This document shows, piece by piece, positions 25,139 through 34,217 of a stretch of DNA of 64,000 bases. Below the pieces are notes generated by a model. It did not search any database. It had not been told where the DNA came from and saw only the letters and a list, made by a program, of their open reading frames with translations. The translations under genes and the position numbers were made by a program. Positions within the stretch are counted from its first letter, which is position 1. Every line of letters begins with the position of its first letter. The stretch covers positions 124,001 through 188,000 of the forward strand of contig NZ_JAATHJ010000001.1 of assembly GCF_012034335.1 (NCBI RefSeq), written 5' to 3'. Origin of the DNA: Alkalicoccus luteus. Its GTDB lineage: Bacteria; Bacillota; Bacilli; Bacillales; Salisediminibacteriaceae.

Positions 25139-25884
25139 ATATTATCGAGACGAAAAACTATGAAGATATGAGCGAAGCAGCCGCCGGATATGTATGGCTG
25201 CGCCTGCAAAGTGGTATGCGGGTGCTTGGTCTTGCAACAGGAGGCACGCCGATCGGATTTTATGAGCGGCTGACAGAGCGGATTAACACGCACAGCCATT
25301 CGTTAAAGGATCTGACGACGGTCAATCTCGATGAATATATCGGGCTTGGGGCAGCGCATCCGAACAGCTATCACGTCTATATGCAGGAACATTTTTTTAA
25401 GCACGTCGACATCCCGCCCCAACAGACGTATTTACCAGATGGGAAGGCAGCTTCGCCGGAAAAGGAAGCTGACGACTACGAAAAGCTTGTAACCGAGCTT
25501 GGCATCGACCTGCAGCTGCTCGGTATAGGTGCAAACGGGCATATCGGGTTTAACGAGCCGGGCAGCCCGCTTGATGGACGGAGCCGGGTGGTTGATTTGA
25601 CAGAAGAAACGATCGAAGCCAATGCTCGTTTTTTCGAAAAAGAAGAGCAGGTGCCTCGTCAGGCGGTTACAATGGGAATCGGAACAATCATGGAGGCCGA
25701 GGAAATTCTTCTTCTCGCTTCCGGAGCGGAGAAAGCAGAGGCGGTGAGGGATATGATAGAAGGGCCCGTAACAGAAGAAGTGCCAGCAACGGTTTTGCAG
25801 CGGCACCCGAATGTAACGGTGATTGCCGACCGGGACGCGCTGTCGCTGACGCAGGCCTCCCGATCGGTATTTCCCGGGAAATGA
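25135..25884 (+). CDS. nagB: Glucosamine-6-phosphate deaminase
   Basis: 249 residues. It converts GlcN6P to fructose-6-phosphate and ammonia. Family motifs: LGLATGGTPIGFYERL, TVNLDEYIGLGAAHPNSYHVYM (catalytic Asp region) and LLGIGANGHIGFNEPGSPL (catalytic His). The length is that of monomeric Bacillus NagB enzymes without the allosteric C-terminal extension of E. coli. Last gene of the nag operon, stop directly abutting the stop of the convergent SDR gene at 25885. No terminator is visible between them. Confidence 0.95.
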   Translation: MNIIETKNYEDMSEAAAGYVWLRLQSGMRVLGLATGGTPIGFYERLTERINTHSHSLKDLTTVNLDEYIGLGAAHPNSYHVYMQEHFFKHVDIPPQQTYLPDGKAASPEKEADDYEKLVTELGIDLQLLGIGANGHIGFNEPGSPLDGRSRVVDLTEETIEANARFFEKEEQVPRQAVTMGIGTIMEAEEILLLASGAEKAEAVRDMIEGPVTEEVPATVLQRHPNVTVIADRDALSLTQASRSVFPGK

Positions 25885-26571
25885 TTACGGATTTAAGATC
25901 AGTTCCATCTCTCCGGCATCGTCTTGAAGCTCCAATGTCTGCACGATCGTCCGGGCAACTGTTTCCGGGTGCAGGCCGCTGCTTTTTTCCGATGCGCTGA
26001 CGCCGGCGAAATCGGTTTGCACGAGTCCGGGAGAAACGGTTGATACTCGGATATCGTAGGCCCTGCCTTCCTGATTAAGCGTTTTGGAAAAGCCGACAAG
26101 CGCCCATTTGCTCGCGCAGTAGGCAGAGGCTTTTTCCCGCACCTCGTAGCCAAGGTTGGAGGCGATGTTTACAATCTGGCCGCCGTCTTTCTTCATCATC
26201 CGGAACGCTTCCCGCGCACATAAAAATGCACCGCGCGTATTGACATTCAGCTGCTGATCCCAGTCATCCGCCGTCATTTCTTCAACCGGTTTAAAAACGC
26301 CGACGCCGGCATTGTTCACAAGCGCATGCGGATTTCCGCATCTGGAAGCAACGTCCTGAAAAAGCTGAAGAACATCTTCTTCCGAGCCTACGTCTGCCTG
26401 AAACGTGTGCAGGCTGCTGCTGTTGAGTTCGCGCTGCAGTTTATCCAGCGATTCGTTCGTACGTGCAGCGGCGGCAACGACCGCCCCTTTGTCCAGCAGC
26501 TGGCTGACGACTGCACGGCCGATGCCGCGCGCCCCGCCGGTTACGATAATTACTTTGTCTTTGAGATTCAT
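25885..26571 (-). CDS. Short-chain dehydrogenase/reductase (3-oxoacyl-ACP-reductase-like)
   Basis: 228 residues, classical SDR. Cofactor motif TGGARGIG, NNAGVG (NNAG), catalytic Ser in IVNIASNLGY and Tyr/Lys in SAYCASKWA. AAAARTNESL after beta-2 suggests NADP preference through Arg. The substrate is unknown; FabG-like or YhdF-type oxidoreductases are the nearest. ATG at 26571 lies 10 nt after AAAGGA; a GTG nine bases upstream is too near that site. Monocistronic. Confidence 0.88.
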   Translation of the reverse strand: MNLKDKVIIVTGGARGIGRAVVSQLLDKGAVVAAAARTNESLDKLQRELNSSSLHTFQADVGSEEDVLQLFQDVASRCGNPHALVNNAGVGVFKPVEEMTADDWDQQLNVNTRGAFLCAREAFRMMKKDGGQIVNIASNLGYEVREKASAYCASKWALVGFSKTLNQEGRAYDIRVSTVSPGLVQTDFAGVSASEKSSGLHPETVARTIVQTLELQDDAGEMELILNP

Positions 26572-26685
26572 CTGCTCCACATCCTTTCGTCGTGCTATTC
26601 CCCTTTAAGCAAGCTTAAAAACAGTGGGTTGAGCTATCGTAAAGCGGGTAAAGGTGAGTACATACCAGTTTCAGAAAGGGGCGGG

Positions 26686-27315
26686 ATGGAGATGGCAGAG
26701 CTGCTGGCAGAAACGGATTTTAAGGATGGGATTCCGGAAGGCTTCACGTGGAGAAACGAGCCAGAATGGCACGTTGGGGAAAAAGGTCTCTGTATTGCCC
26801 CGGCTGCTGAAACGGATTACTGGCAGCGGACGCACTATGGCTTTTGTCATGACAACGGACCATTTTTATTTAGGCGGATGAAGGGTGATTTTCGTCTCAC
26901 GGTCCGCTGCAGCGGTCGTGCAGAACATCAGTATGACCAGGCAGGCATCTACCTGCGTCATTCAGAGGAGACTTGGGTCAAAGTATCGCTGGAATACATC
27001 GAAAAGGGACCATCCAAGCTTGGAGCTGTCGTCACAACGCACGGCTACTCAGACTGGTCCTCCCAGCCCGAGGCTGATCCGGATAAACCGATTTTCTTCC
27101 GGATCAGCCGCGTCGGAAATGAAGTATTCATTGACACCTCAAAAGATGGCGACAGCTGGTTTCAAATTCGTATCGCCCATTTGGAGGAGAGCGCTGGGCA
27201 GCCGCTTGAGGCCGGGATTTACGCCTGCTGTCCGGGAAAGAATGCCTCGTATGAAGCTTGTTTTTCCAGCTTGAAGCTGGAGCGGCTGTCAAAAGACGAT
27301 TCGGTTTACCTTTGA
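26686..27315 (+). CDS. DUF1349 family protein (concanavalin-like lectin/glucanase fold)
   Basis: 209 residues. The pattern matches DUF1349: FTWRNEPEWHV, APAAETDYWQRTHYGF, GDFRLTVRCSG, YDQAGIYLRHSEETWVKVSLEY and FFRISRVGNEVFIDTSKDG. The family is related to yeast Ree1 and bacterial beta-jelly-roll proteins, with no established enzymatic role. No signal peptide, so cytoplasmic. ATG at 26686 after AGAAAGGGG; an ATG six bases downstream is possible. Its last 10 bases overlap the 3' end of the convergent small gene. The frame is open further upstream but that part is the shadow of the SDR gene. Confidence 0.8.
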   Translation: MEMAELLAETDFKDGIPEGFTWRNEPEWHVGEKGLCIAPAAETDYWQRTHYGFCHDNGPFLFRRMKGDFRLTVRCSGRAEHQYDQAGIYLRHSEETWVKVSLEYIEKGPSKLGAVVTTHGYSDWSSQPEADPDKPIFFRISRVGNEVFIDTSKDGDSWFQIRIAHLEESAGQPLEAGIYACCPGKNASYEACFSSLKLERLSKDDSVYL

Positions 27316-27659
27316 GTCCGAATCAGCAGGTACCGCTCGCGAGCATCGTCTGACTTTTTATAGACATCTGTATAGTCGATTACCTGAACCGCCTCTTCAA
27401 TCGAAGGGGCGGTTTCTATATATTCAGCATCAAGCTTTTGAATGAGCGTGTAGACGTGCATCGGATCCAGGTTGAACACTTCGGATGCTTCCAGCACGGG
27501 CGGATTGCGGCGGGCCGCCTCGAGCAGATCACTTTCTGAATCAGCTGCATCGGCCAGCTGCAGTTCCCGCTGATAGACGTATTCATAGACACTTCTGAGC
27601 GGCTCCGGAACCGATTCGAGCCATCGCCGTCTTGCAAACTCCTGTCTCGCAGAGAGCAT
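27306..27659 (-). CDS. Hypothetical protein, 117 residues
   Basis: No family recognised. An acidic, soluble, helical protein with a heptad-like LADAADSESDLLEAARRN and a C-terminal RERYLLIRTQR. Tyr/Glu-rich VYEYVYQREL near the N-terminus. Start taken at ATG 27657-27659, 8 nt after AGGAGG; the ATG two codons upstream touches the ribosome site. The strong ribosome site and overlap only at the extreme 3' end with the DUF1349 gene argue that it is real. It is divergent from the Old Yellow Enzyme gene and may share its control region. Confidence 0.65.
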   Translation of the reverse strand: MLSARQEFARRRWLESVPEPLRSVYEYVYQRELQLADAADSESDLLEAARRNPPVLEASEVFNLDPMHVYTLIQKLDAEYIETAPSIEEAVQVIDYTDVYKKSDDARERYLLIRTQR

Positions 27660-27820
27660 CGTCATCTCCTCCTGATCAACGTTATAAATCGAAATTATTA
27701 CGATTTAAAGTTTCGCACATTCGCTGAGAATCTGCAAGAGGAATGAGCAGATCATTTCTCATTCCCCGTAAATCTGCTTACAATAAGAAAGGCATGAACG
27801 ATTTAAAGGAGGAAATGAAC

Positions 27821-28942
27821 ATGAGACGATTTATGGAACCTTATACATTTGGAAACGGGGCAGAGCTGCGCAACCGGATAATGCTTGCTCCAATGACTAA
27901 TTTTTCTTCAGCTGAAAACGGGGAAACGACGCAGGCCGAGCGCGATTATTACCGGGAGCGTTCCCGCGGTGTCGGTGCCGTTATCACTGCATGTGCTAAC
28001 GTCACGCCTGGCGGACAGGGCTTCCCGGGCGAGATCGGCGTAGAACGCGACGAGCTTGTTCCGAGCCTCAAGCAGCTGGCAGATACGATTAAGGGAGAGG
28101 GCGCAAAAGCGATCCTGCAGATTTTCCACGGCGGTCGTATGGCACCCCCAGAGCTGCTGCCGGACGGCCAGCCGGTCAGTGCCAGCGCTGTAGCGCCGGT
28201 AAGAGAAGGGGCCGTTACACCTCGCGAACTGGAGCCGGAGGAGATTGAGGAAATGATTGAAGCGTTCGGTGAAGCAACGCGCCGTGCGATCGAAGCTGGC
28301 TTTGACGGGGTCGAAATTCACGGCGCCAACACGTATCTGATTCAGCAGTTTTTCTCGCCGCATTCCAACCGCCGCACGGATAAATGGGGCGGCACGCTGG
28401 AAAAGCGGATGGCATTCCCGCTCGCAGTTGTCGAAAGCGTGCTGAAGGCTGCTGAAAAAGCCGATGACAGCTTTATCGTCGGATACCGTATTTCGCCGGA
28501 GGAGATGGAAAATCCGGGGATTACGATGGAAGATACGATGCAGCTCGTGGAGCGTCTGAGCAGCGAAAAGCTCGATTACCTGCACATTTCCGTTCAGGAT
28601 TTTCACGGAGGATCGATGCGCGACAAGAGTGACTCCCGTTCCCGTGTGCAGATGATTCAGGACGCGGTCGGTGAACGAATCCCGGTCGTCGGCGTCGGAT
28701 CGCTGCACACACCGGATGACGTGGACAAAGCGATGGAAGGTGGCGTTCCGCTCATCGCAATCGGACGCGAGCTGGTCGCAGAGCCGTACTGGGTTGAAAA
28801 AGTGGCAGAAGGTCGTGAAGATGAAATCCGTACCGAGCTGTCTGTCGATGACCGCGAAGAACTGGTCGTACCAGAGCCGCTCTGGAATGCGATTGTAAAC
28901 ACACCAGGCTGGTTCCGTGTAAAGGAACACGCTGAAAAGTAA
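27821..28942 (+). CDS. NADH-dependent flavin oxidoreductase (Old Yellow Enzyme family, YqiG-like)
   Basis: 373 residues, FMN-binding TIM barrel. Starts MRRFMEPYTFGNGAELRNRIMLAPMTNF, with QIFHGGRMAPPELL, the GFDGVEIHGANTYLIQQFFSP block (FMN/substrate His region), SNRRTDKWGGTLEKRM, and the FMN-phosphate site VVGVGSLHTPDDVDKAM...IAIGRELVAEPYWV. No C-terminal [4Fe-4S]/FAD half, so not a 2,4-dienoyl-CoA reductase. Length and sequence resemble B. subtilis YqiG. It reduces activated C=C bonds; natural substrate unknown. ATG 27821, 8 nt after AAAGGAGG. Single gene with a strong terminator. Confidence 0.92.
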   Translation: MRRFMEPYTFGNGAELRNRIMLAPMTNFSSAENGETTQAERDYYRERSRGVGAVITACANVTPGGQGFPGEIGVERDELVPSLKQLADTIKGEGAKAILQIFHGGRMAPPELLPDGQPVSASAVAPVREGAVTPRELEPEEIEEMIEAFGEATRRAIEAGFDGVEIHGANTYLIQQFFSPHSNRRTDKWGGTLEKRMAFPLAVVESVLKAAEKADDSFIVGYRISPEEMENPGITMEDTMQLVERLSSEKLDYLHISVQDFHGGSMRDKSDSRSRVQMIQDAVGERIPVVGVGSLHTPDDVDKAMEGGVPLIAIGRELVAEPYWVEKVAEGREDEIRTELSVDDREELVVPEPLWNAIVNTPGWFRVKEHAEK

Positions 28943-28990
28943 GGAAACGCAGCCTTTTTTAGACAGGCCGTCACCCCGCTGACGAACAAA

Positions 28991-29027
28991 GAGCCGGAGG
29001 TCCGACATGGACCTCCGGCTCTTTTTT
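28991..29027 (+). terminator. Terminator of the OYE gene
   Basis: 13-bp perfect stem GAGCCGGAGGTCC/GGACCTCCGGCTC (28991-29003, 29009-29021), 5-nt loop, six T. Confidence 0.95.
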
Positions 29028-29129
29028 GAAATGCTGTAAACCATATTGGAGGTCTGCTTTATTACATAAGCTTTGTTAATGAACGTTAACAGAGACACTC
29101 ATGCAACGACAACCTGCACCATGAAAGAA

Positions 29130-29290
29130 TAAAATCAAGAGAGCCGTGAAGCGAAGGCGAGGCACACCTGAAGGATCAGCGCAGTGCGAGATCCATGTTG
29201 GCGACACGCTCTTTCGCCAATAGGAGTCGAGAACAAGCCCTTTGTAAGCCTTCGCCGATGACGTACGTTGTTTGAACGAGCTATTTTCAA
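29130..29290. repeat. Gene-free stretch containing a GGATC-hairpin element also seen at 51.5 kb
   Basis: Between the OYE terminator and the rocR promoter no gene is supported. GGATC-N12-GATCC (29173-29194) can form a hairpin, with AGGCGAGGCACACC before and CTTTCGCC/CTTCGCCG after. A similar GGATC-N13-GATCCA element with a purine-rich, GCGA-containing loop lies at 51514-51536. The similarity is short, so a shared origin is tentative. Confidence 0.4.
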
Positions 29291-29367
29291 GGCAGCTATT
29301 ACATTATTTATCTTCTTCTCATCAAGCTTACCTGTTAATTCGGCGATTTGAGATACGACAGGTTTTT

Positions 29368-29396
29368 TTGCTTTTTCCCGTATTACCTGCTATGAT
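29368..29396 (+). promoter_or_regulatory. Sigma-A promoter of rocR
   Basis: TTGCTT (29368-29373), 17-nt spacer, TATGAT (29391-29396), 33 nt before the rocR start. Confidence 0.7.
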
Positions 29397-29429
29397 GACA
29401 AAAAAATTTGCTGTAGAGGGGGCTTGCCG

Positions 29430-30806
29430 GTGAAGGAGCATGAGCGGAACTTAAAAATGTATGAAAAGCTGATGGAGGAAATTGATGTTGGCGTGCATGC
29501 AATTGATACTGACGGCAGAACGATTATGTATAACCGCAAGCTGTCCGAGATCGAAAACATGGATCCGGAGGAAGTAATCGGCCAGCCGATCCGGGAGGTG
29601 TTCCGCTTCACCGATGACGGTGGCAGCACGCTCCACCGGGCGATGGCGGAGGGAAAAGAAGCACGAAACGAAAAGCAGACATACATGAATAAGCGCGGAG
29701 TGGAGATCACGACGATCAACCATACGTTTCCCGTACGGGACGGAGAATCGATCATTGGGGCGCTCGAGGTTACGAAGGATATCACCCGGCTGGAGCGGCT
29801 CGTTCAGGAGAACATGCGAAACGGAAGCCGGCGCTACAGCTTTGAGGATATTATCGGCGTAAGTCCCGCATTAAAAGAAGTGATTGATCACGCCCGCCGC
29901 GCCGTCCGGACAACTTCCTCCGTTCTGATCGTAGGGGAAACCGGTACGGGAAAGGAGCTGTTCGCTCAAAGCATTCATAACGGCAGCAGCCGCTCGCCTG
30001 GTCCGTTCATCAGCCAGAACTGTGCGGCTCTGCCGGAAAGTCTGATTGAAGGCATTCTTTTCGGGACAGTGAAGGGAGCCTTTACCGGGGCGGAGAATAG
30101 ACTTGGCTTATTTGAGCAGGCTGAGGGAGGGACGCTTTTACTGGATGAGCTGAACTCGTTAAGTCCGGATCTGCAGTCGAGGCTGCTGCGAGTCATTCAG
30201 GAGAAATCGGTGCGCAGGATCGGCGCGCAGGAAGAAAAAAAGATCGACGTCCGTCTGATCGCAACGATGAACGAAGACCCGATTGATGCGGTAACAGAAG
30301 GCCGGCTGCGAAAAGATCTCTACTACCGCTTGAGCGTCGTAGCGCTGTTTGTCCCGCCGCTCAGGGAGCGTATGGAGGATCTGCCGGTGTTGACGGATTT
30401 TTTCATCACCAAATACAATGATCTCTTTCAAATGGATGTGCAGGGAGTCAGCGCACAGACCGAGGGGCTGTTAACCGACTATCACTGGCCCGGCAACGTA
30501 CGCGAGCTGGAGCACGTCATTGAAGGTGCGATGAATATGATGACCGAAGAAGACCGCATTGAAGTTCGCCATCTTCCGCTACATTTTCAGAAAAAACGGC
30601 GCCGTGAAGCTATTGTACCGGAGCCGGCAGCGGTGGAAAACATTACGCTGAAAGACTATTTGCATGAAGCCGAGCGCCGGTTTGTACTCGAACAGCTGGA
30701 ACGCCATCGTTTTAAGATCCAGGAGACGGCTGAAACGCTCGGATTGAGCAGACAGAGTCTGCAGTACCGTATGAAAAAACTCGGCATCCGGAAAACGATG
30801 CGCTGA
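29430..30806 (+). CDS. rocR: Sigma-54-dependent activator RocR (arginine/ornithine catabolism)
   Basis: 458 residues. N-terminal PAS-type sensor (about 5-115: DVGVHAIDTDGRTIMYNRKLSEIENMDPEEVIG...). The AAA+ domain (about 138-370) has Walker A VGETGTGKEL, the sigma-54-contacting loop GAFTGAENR and Walker B TLLLDELNSL. A Fis-type helix-turn-helix (about 405-455) ends in ETAETLGLSRQSLQYRMKKLGI. Length and layout match B. subtilis RocR, which senses ornithine/citrulline and activates roc operons. GTG at 29430 chosen, 7 nt after GAGGGGG; a TTG two codons upstream overlaps it. The sigma-54 promoter of the following operon, 30897-30914, is its evident target. Confidence 0.92.
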   Translation: MKEHERNLKMYEKLMEEIDVGVHAIDTDGRTIMYNRKLSEIENMDPEEVIGQPIREVFRFTDDGGSTLHRAMAEGKEARNEKQTYMNKRGVEITTINHTFPVRDGESIIGALEVTKDITRLERLVQENMRNGSRRYSFEDIIGVSPALKEVIDHARRAVRTTSSVLIVGETGTGKELFAQSIHNGSSRSPGPFISQNCAALPESLIEGILFGTVKGAFTGAENRLGLFEQAEGGTLLLDELNSLSPDLQSRLLRVIQEKSVRRIGAQEEKKIDVRLIATMNEDPIDAVTEGRLRKDLYYRLSVVALFVPPLRERMEDLPVLTDFFITKYNDLFQMDVQGVSAQTEGLLTDYHWPGNVRELEHVIEGAMNMMTEEDRIEVRHLPLHFQKKRRREAIVPEPAAVENITLKDYLHEAERRFVLEQLERHRFKIQETAETLGLSRQSLQYRMKKLGIRKTMR

Positions 30807-30856
30807 CGCAAAAATGATTGGCATGCTTTTTTCTGCTTAAGACAAATAATTTTGCG
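30807..30856 (+). promoter_or_regulatory. Candidate RocR upstream activating sequence
   Basis: CGCAAAAATGATT (30807-30819) and AATAATTTTGCG (30845-30856) are imperfect inverted arms, 40-100 nt before the -24/-12 promoter. This is the usual place for an enhancer. The protein-DNA match is inferred. Confidence 0.5.
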
Positions 30857-30896
30857 ATCCGAAAGTTGAAACCCCTTTCATGTAGCGCTTTAAAAG

Positions 30897-30914
30897 TTGG
30901 CATCCTTCTTGCAT
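30897..30914 (+). promoter_or_regulatory. Sigma-54 (-24/-12) promoter of rocD-rocA
   Basis: TTGGCATCCTTCTTGCAT: GG and GC dinucleotides 10 bp apart, close to the TTGGCAC-N5-TTGC consensus. It sits between rocR, an AAA+ enhancer-binding activator, and rocD. Confidence 0.9.
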
Positions 30915-30991
30915 AGTAAGAGTGATGGAACATCATGATGGCATTCTGTTTGTTGATGAACGCCTTATGATCAATGGAAAGGGTGATAAAC

Positions 30992-32194
30992 ATGGCAACG
31001 ACAGTAAGCACGAAGGAAGTTATTACTCAAACGGAAAAACACGGGGCGCGGAACTATCATCCGCTGCCAATCGTGATATCGAAAGCAGAAGGGGTCTGGG
31101 TGGAAGATCCGGAAGGCAACCGCTATATTGACATGCTCAGTGCATACTCTGCATTAAATCAGGGTCACCGCCATCCGAAAATCATCCAGGCGCTGAAAGA
31201 TCAGGCTGAAAAGGTGACGCTGACATCCCGCGCGTTTCATAACGATCAGCTCGGTTTCTTCTATGATAAAGTCAGTGCGCTGACAGGCAAAGAGCTTGTG
31301 CTTCCAATGAACACCGGCGCAGAAGCAGTTGAAACAGCGATTAAAGCAGCCCGCCGCTGGGGCTATCAACGGAAGGGCATTGCGGACAACCAGGCAGAAA
31401 TTATCGCCTGTCACGGCAATTTCCACGGTCGTACGATGACAGCTGTCTCACTCGCTGCCGAAGAAAATGATACGACTGGATTCGGACCGATGCTTCCAGG
31501 TATCAAGACGATCCCGTACGGGGACATTGAAGCGCTGAAGCAGACGATTACGCCGAACACGGCAGCGTTTCTCGTTGAGCCGATCCAGGGAGAAGGCGGC
31601 GTGGTGCTGCCTCCGGAAGGCTTTTTGAAAGAAGCACAGAAGCTCTGCAACGAGCATAACGTGCTCTTCATCGCAGATGAAATTCAAACCGGTCTCTGCC
31701 GTACCGGCATGACATTCGCGTGCGACTGGGAAGAAGTAAAGCCGGATATGTACATTCTCGGGAAAGCGCTCGGGGGCGGTGTGTTCCCAATCTCCTGCGT
31801 AGCGGCAGATGAAGATGTACTCGGCGTCTTTGATCCAGGTTCGCACGGCTCTACTTTCGGGGGAAATCCGCTCGGCGCAGCTGTCGCTGTTGCTGCTCTG
31901 GACGTTCTGGAAGACGAACAGCTTGCTGACCGCTCCCGCAGACTCGGCAGCTACTTCCGCGAGCGCCTTGCTAAAATTGATAACGACAAAATTAAAGAAA
32001 TCCGTGGACGAGGCCTGTTTATCGGTGTCGAACTGACAGTGCCTGCCCGTTCCTACTGTGAAGAACTGAAAGCAGAAGGCCTGCTTTGTAAAGAAACGCG
32101 CGAGAACGTGATCCGTTTTGCTCCTCCACTCATCATTTCGGAAGAGGATCTCGACTGGGCACTGGAGCGCATTGAAAAAGTACTTGCTAAGTAA
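30992..32194 (+). CDS. rocD: Ornithine aminotransferase
   Basis: 400 residues, class III PLP aminotransferase. Converts ornithine plus 2-oxoglutarate to glutamate-5-semialdehyde plus glutamate. Signatures: [88 protein letters not shown] and PLP-Lys in [15 protein letters not shown]. These are the ornithine-specific sequences of Bacillus RocD. ATG at 30992 after AAAGGGTGAT. First gene of the sigma-54 operon; rocA follows 35 nt later and uses the semialdehyde/pyrroline product. Confidence 0.95.
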   Translation: MATTVSTKEVITQTEKHGARNYHPLPIVISKAEGVWVEDPEGNRYIDMLSAYSALNQGHRHPKIIQALKDQAEKVTLTSRAFHNDQLGFFYDKVSALTGKELVLPMNTGAEAVETAIKAARRWGYQRKGIADNQAEIIACHGNFHGRTMTAVSLAAEENDTTGFGPMLPGIKTIPYGDIEALKQTITPNTAAFLVEPIQGEGGVVLPPEGFLKEAQKLCNEHNVLFIADEIQTGLCRTGMTFACDWEEVKPDMYILGKALGGGVFPISCVAADEDVLGVFDPGSHGSTFGGNPLGAAVAVAALDVLEDEQLADRSRRLGSYFRERLAKIDNDKIKEIRGRGLFIGVELTVPARSYCEELKAEGLLCKETRENVIRFAPPLIISEEDLDWALERIEKVLAK

Positions 32195-32229
32195 GCGGTT
32201 AGTTTATTCTATTTGAAGGAGTGATTGCG

Positions 32230-33777
32230 GTGTATACAGATTACAAGCACGAACCATTTACGGATTTTACGAAGGAAGAGAATCAGAAGGAATTTTTAGA
32301 GGCCCTTGCGGTCGTGAAGCAGGATATCGGGAAAGAGTACCCGCTCGTCATCGACGGCAAGGACGTCACGACCAAGGACAAGCTCGTCAGCTACAACCCG
32401 TGCAACCACGACGAAGTCATCGGCAGCGTCTCCAAGGCGTCCACGAAGGAGATCGACGCGGCATTTGCCGCCGCGAAGAAGGCGTTCCCGGCCTGGAGCC
32501 AGACGAACCCGGTCGCGCGCGCCGAGCTGTTGTTCCGTGCGGCTGCGATCATGCGCCGCCGCAAGCATGAGCTGTCCGCGACGGTCGTCAAGGAAGCGGG
32601 CAAGCCGTGGGTGGAAGCGGACATTGAAGTCGCGGAAGGGATCGACTTCCTCGAATACTACGGCCGCCAGATGATCGAACTAAAAGACGGCAAGAAGATC
32701 GAGAGCCGTGACGGCGAAAGCAACCAGTACATCTACACGTCGGCCGGTGTGGCCGTGACGATTCCGCCGTGGAACTTCTCGGCCGCGATCATGATGGGGA
32801 CGACGGTGGCGCCGCTTGTCGCCGGCAACACGGTGCTCCTGAAGCCGGCGGAACCGACGCCGATTATCGCCGCGAAGTTTGTGGACATCATGCGCGAAGC
32901 AGGCGTCCCGGACGGCGTGCTGAACTTCGTGCCGGGTGAGCCGCACGAAATCGGCGACTACCTCGTTGATCACAAGGACACGGCGCTGATCACGTTCACC
33001 GGTTCGAAGGCCACCGGCCTTCGCATCATGGAGCGGGCGGCGAAGGTGCAGGAAGGCCAGCGGCACTTGAAGCGCGTGCTCGCGGAAATGGGCGGGAAGG
33101 ACACGGTCGTTGTCGACCAGGATGCCGACGTGGAAACGGCGGTCAACGCGATCGTCACGGCTGCGTTCAACTTCTCCGGCCAGAAGTGCTCGGCCGGCAG
33201 CCGTGCGGTGATCCATGAGGATCTGTACGACACGGTCGCGCAGCGCGTCGTCGAAGAGACGGAAAAGCTGACACTCGGGGACAGCGAAAAGTACGAGAAC
33301 TACCTCGGCCCGGTCATCAACCAGAAGGCGTATGACAAGGTGACGAGCTACATTGAGATCGGCAAAAAGGAAGCGACGCTGCTCACCGGCGACGAGTCCG
33401 ATGACAGCACCGGCTTCTTCATCAAGCCGACGATCTTCGGCGATGCCGCACCGGATGCGCGCATCATGCAGGAGGAAATCTTCGGACCGGTGCTTGCTCT
33501 CTGCAAGGCATCGAGCTACGAAGAGGCAATCGACATTGCGAACAACACCGAGTACGGCCTGACCGGCGCGGTGATCTCGAACAACGTCGACCACCTCGAG
33601 TACGCGAAGCAGAACTTCCACGTCGGGAACTTGTACTTCAACCGTAATTGTACCGGGGCGATTGTCGGCTACCACCCGTTCGGCGGGTTCAAGCTGTCCG
33701 GCACCGATTCGAAGGCCGGAGGCCCGGACTACCTGCTTCAGTACCTGCTTCCAAAATCGATCAGCCAGATGCTTTAA
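32230..33777 (+). CDS. rocA: 1-pyrroline-5-carboxylate dehydrogenase, copy 1 (roc operon)
   Basis: 515 residues, aldehyde dehydrogenase superfamily. Oxidises P5C/glutamate semialdehyde to glutamate with NAD. Catalytic Glu in [10 protein letters not shown] and Cys in [17 protein letters not shown] site WNFSAAIMM and TFTGSKATG. The start is GTG 32230, 8 nt after AAGGAG; an in-frame GTG three codons upstream overlaps that site. The encoded protein is identical, residue for residue, to the copy at 42591-44138. About 23 silent base changes separate them, clustered at the two ends, with none from about 32865 to 33445. Codon use is strongly G/C-ending compared with rocD, which also produces a long meaningless antisense frame. 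Confidence 0.96.
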   Translation: MYTDYKHEPFTDFTKEENQKEFLEALAVVKQDIGKEYPLVIDGKDVTTKDKLVSYNPCNHDEVIGSVSKASTKEIDAAFAAAKKAFPAWSQTNPVARAELLFRAAAIMRRRKHELSATVVKEAGKPWVEADIEVAEGIDFLEYYGRQMIELKDGKKIESRDGESNQYIYTSAGVAVTIPPWNFSAAIMMGTTVAPLVAGNTVLLKPAEPTPIIAAKFVDIMREAGVPDGVLNFVPGEPHEIGDYLVDHKDTALITFTGSKATGLRIMERAAKVQEGQRHLKRVLAEMGGKDTVVVDQDADVETAVNAIVTAAFNFSGQKCSAGSRAVIHEDLYDTVAQRVVEETEKLTLGDSEKYENYLGPVINQKAYDKVTSYIEIGKKEATLLTGDESDDSTGFFIKPTIFGDAAPDARIMQEEIFGPVLALCKASSYEEAIDIANNTEYGLTGAVISNNVDHLEYAKQNFHVGNLYFNRNCTGAIVGYHPFGGFKLSGTDSKAGGPDYLLQYLLPKSISQML

Positions 33778-33790
33778 GGTACAAATGAAA

Positions 33791-33819
33791 GGGGCTCTCC
33801 CATGCGGAGGGCCTTTTTT
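33791..33819 (+). terminator. Terminator of rocD-rocA
   Basis: Stem GGCTCTCC/GGAGGGCC with one G-T pair, six T. It has recognisable similarity to the terminator of the second rocA at 44151-44180. Confidence 0.85.
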
Positions 33820-33844
33820 GTATGGACCATGCGAGCGGAAGCGG

Positions 33845-34050
33845 GGAAAGTTCGGTTGATGACCTCGTTACGTTGCTTTTGCAGCGCCTTGTGTCATTTC
33901 ATTCGTTATCATGATCTGTTACGTTGCCTGAATCGCTTTGGCATGCCGTTACATTGCGTTCAGACGGCGCAGTGTTCAGTTTGGGCAAGCTGTAAGTTGC
34001 ATGTGCGACGAGTTGTGCAGCTTTTCGTTCCTGAAAGAAAGAGCTAAGAA
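33845..34050. repeat. Intergenic repeat region related to 13.0 kb (opposite strand)
   Basis: No gene supported. Contains GTTACGTTGC at 33867-33876 and 33918-33927, GTTACATTGC at 33948-33957, GTAAGTTGC at 33992-34000 and GTTGTGCAGCTTTT at 34012-34025. Read on the minus strand these correspond to the AACG-core sequence at 13010-13195. Spacing of cores is less regular here. The TAAGTTGC...GTTGTGCAGCTTTT pair also lies downstream of the second rocA (44254-44287). Confidence 0.6.
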
Positions 34051-34163
34051 GGAGGCTTCCGGACTCCGAAAGCGATCCATATAATATGTGCTTAAAAAGT
34101 CGTTTTTTATCATATGAAAATTTGCTCTGTCACAAAAGAGCAGTTAAAAATTCCGTTCAATGA

Positions 34164-34205
34164 AAAAACCGTTCCAAGGAGCTTTTCGCTCCCGGAACGG
34201 TTTTT
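34164..34205 (-). terminator. Terminator of vpr
   Basis: 12-bp perfect stem AAAAACCGTTCC/GGAACGGTTTTT (34164-34175, 34194-34205), with a second small GGAGC/GCTCC pairing in the loop. Confidence 0.9.
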
Positions 34206-34217
34206 ATAAAATCATTA

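Noticed and set aside
29100-29367. Riboswitch before rocR
   Set aside because: A hairpin is present but no conserved aptamer core of any class I know; the rocR promoter lies downstream of it.
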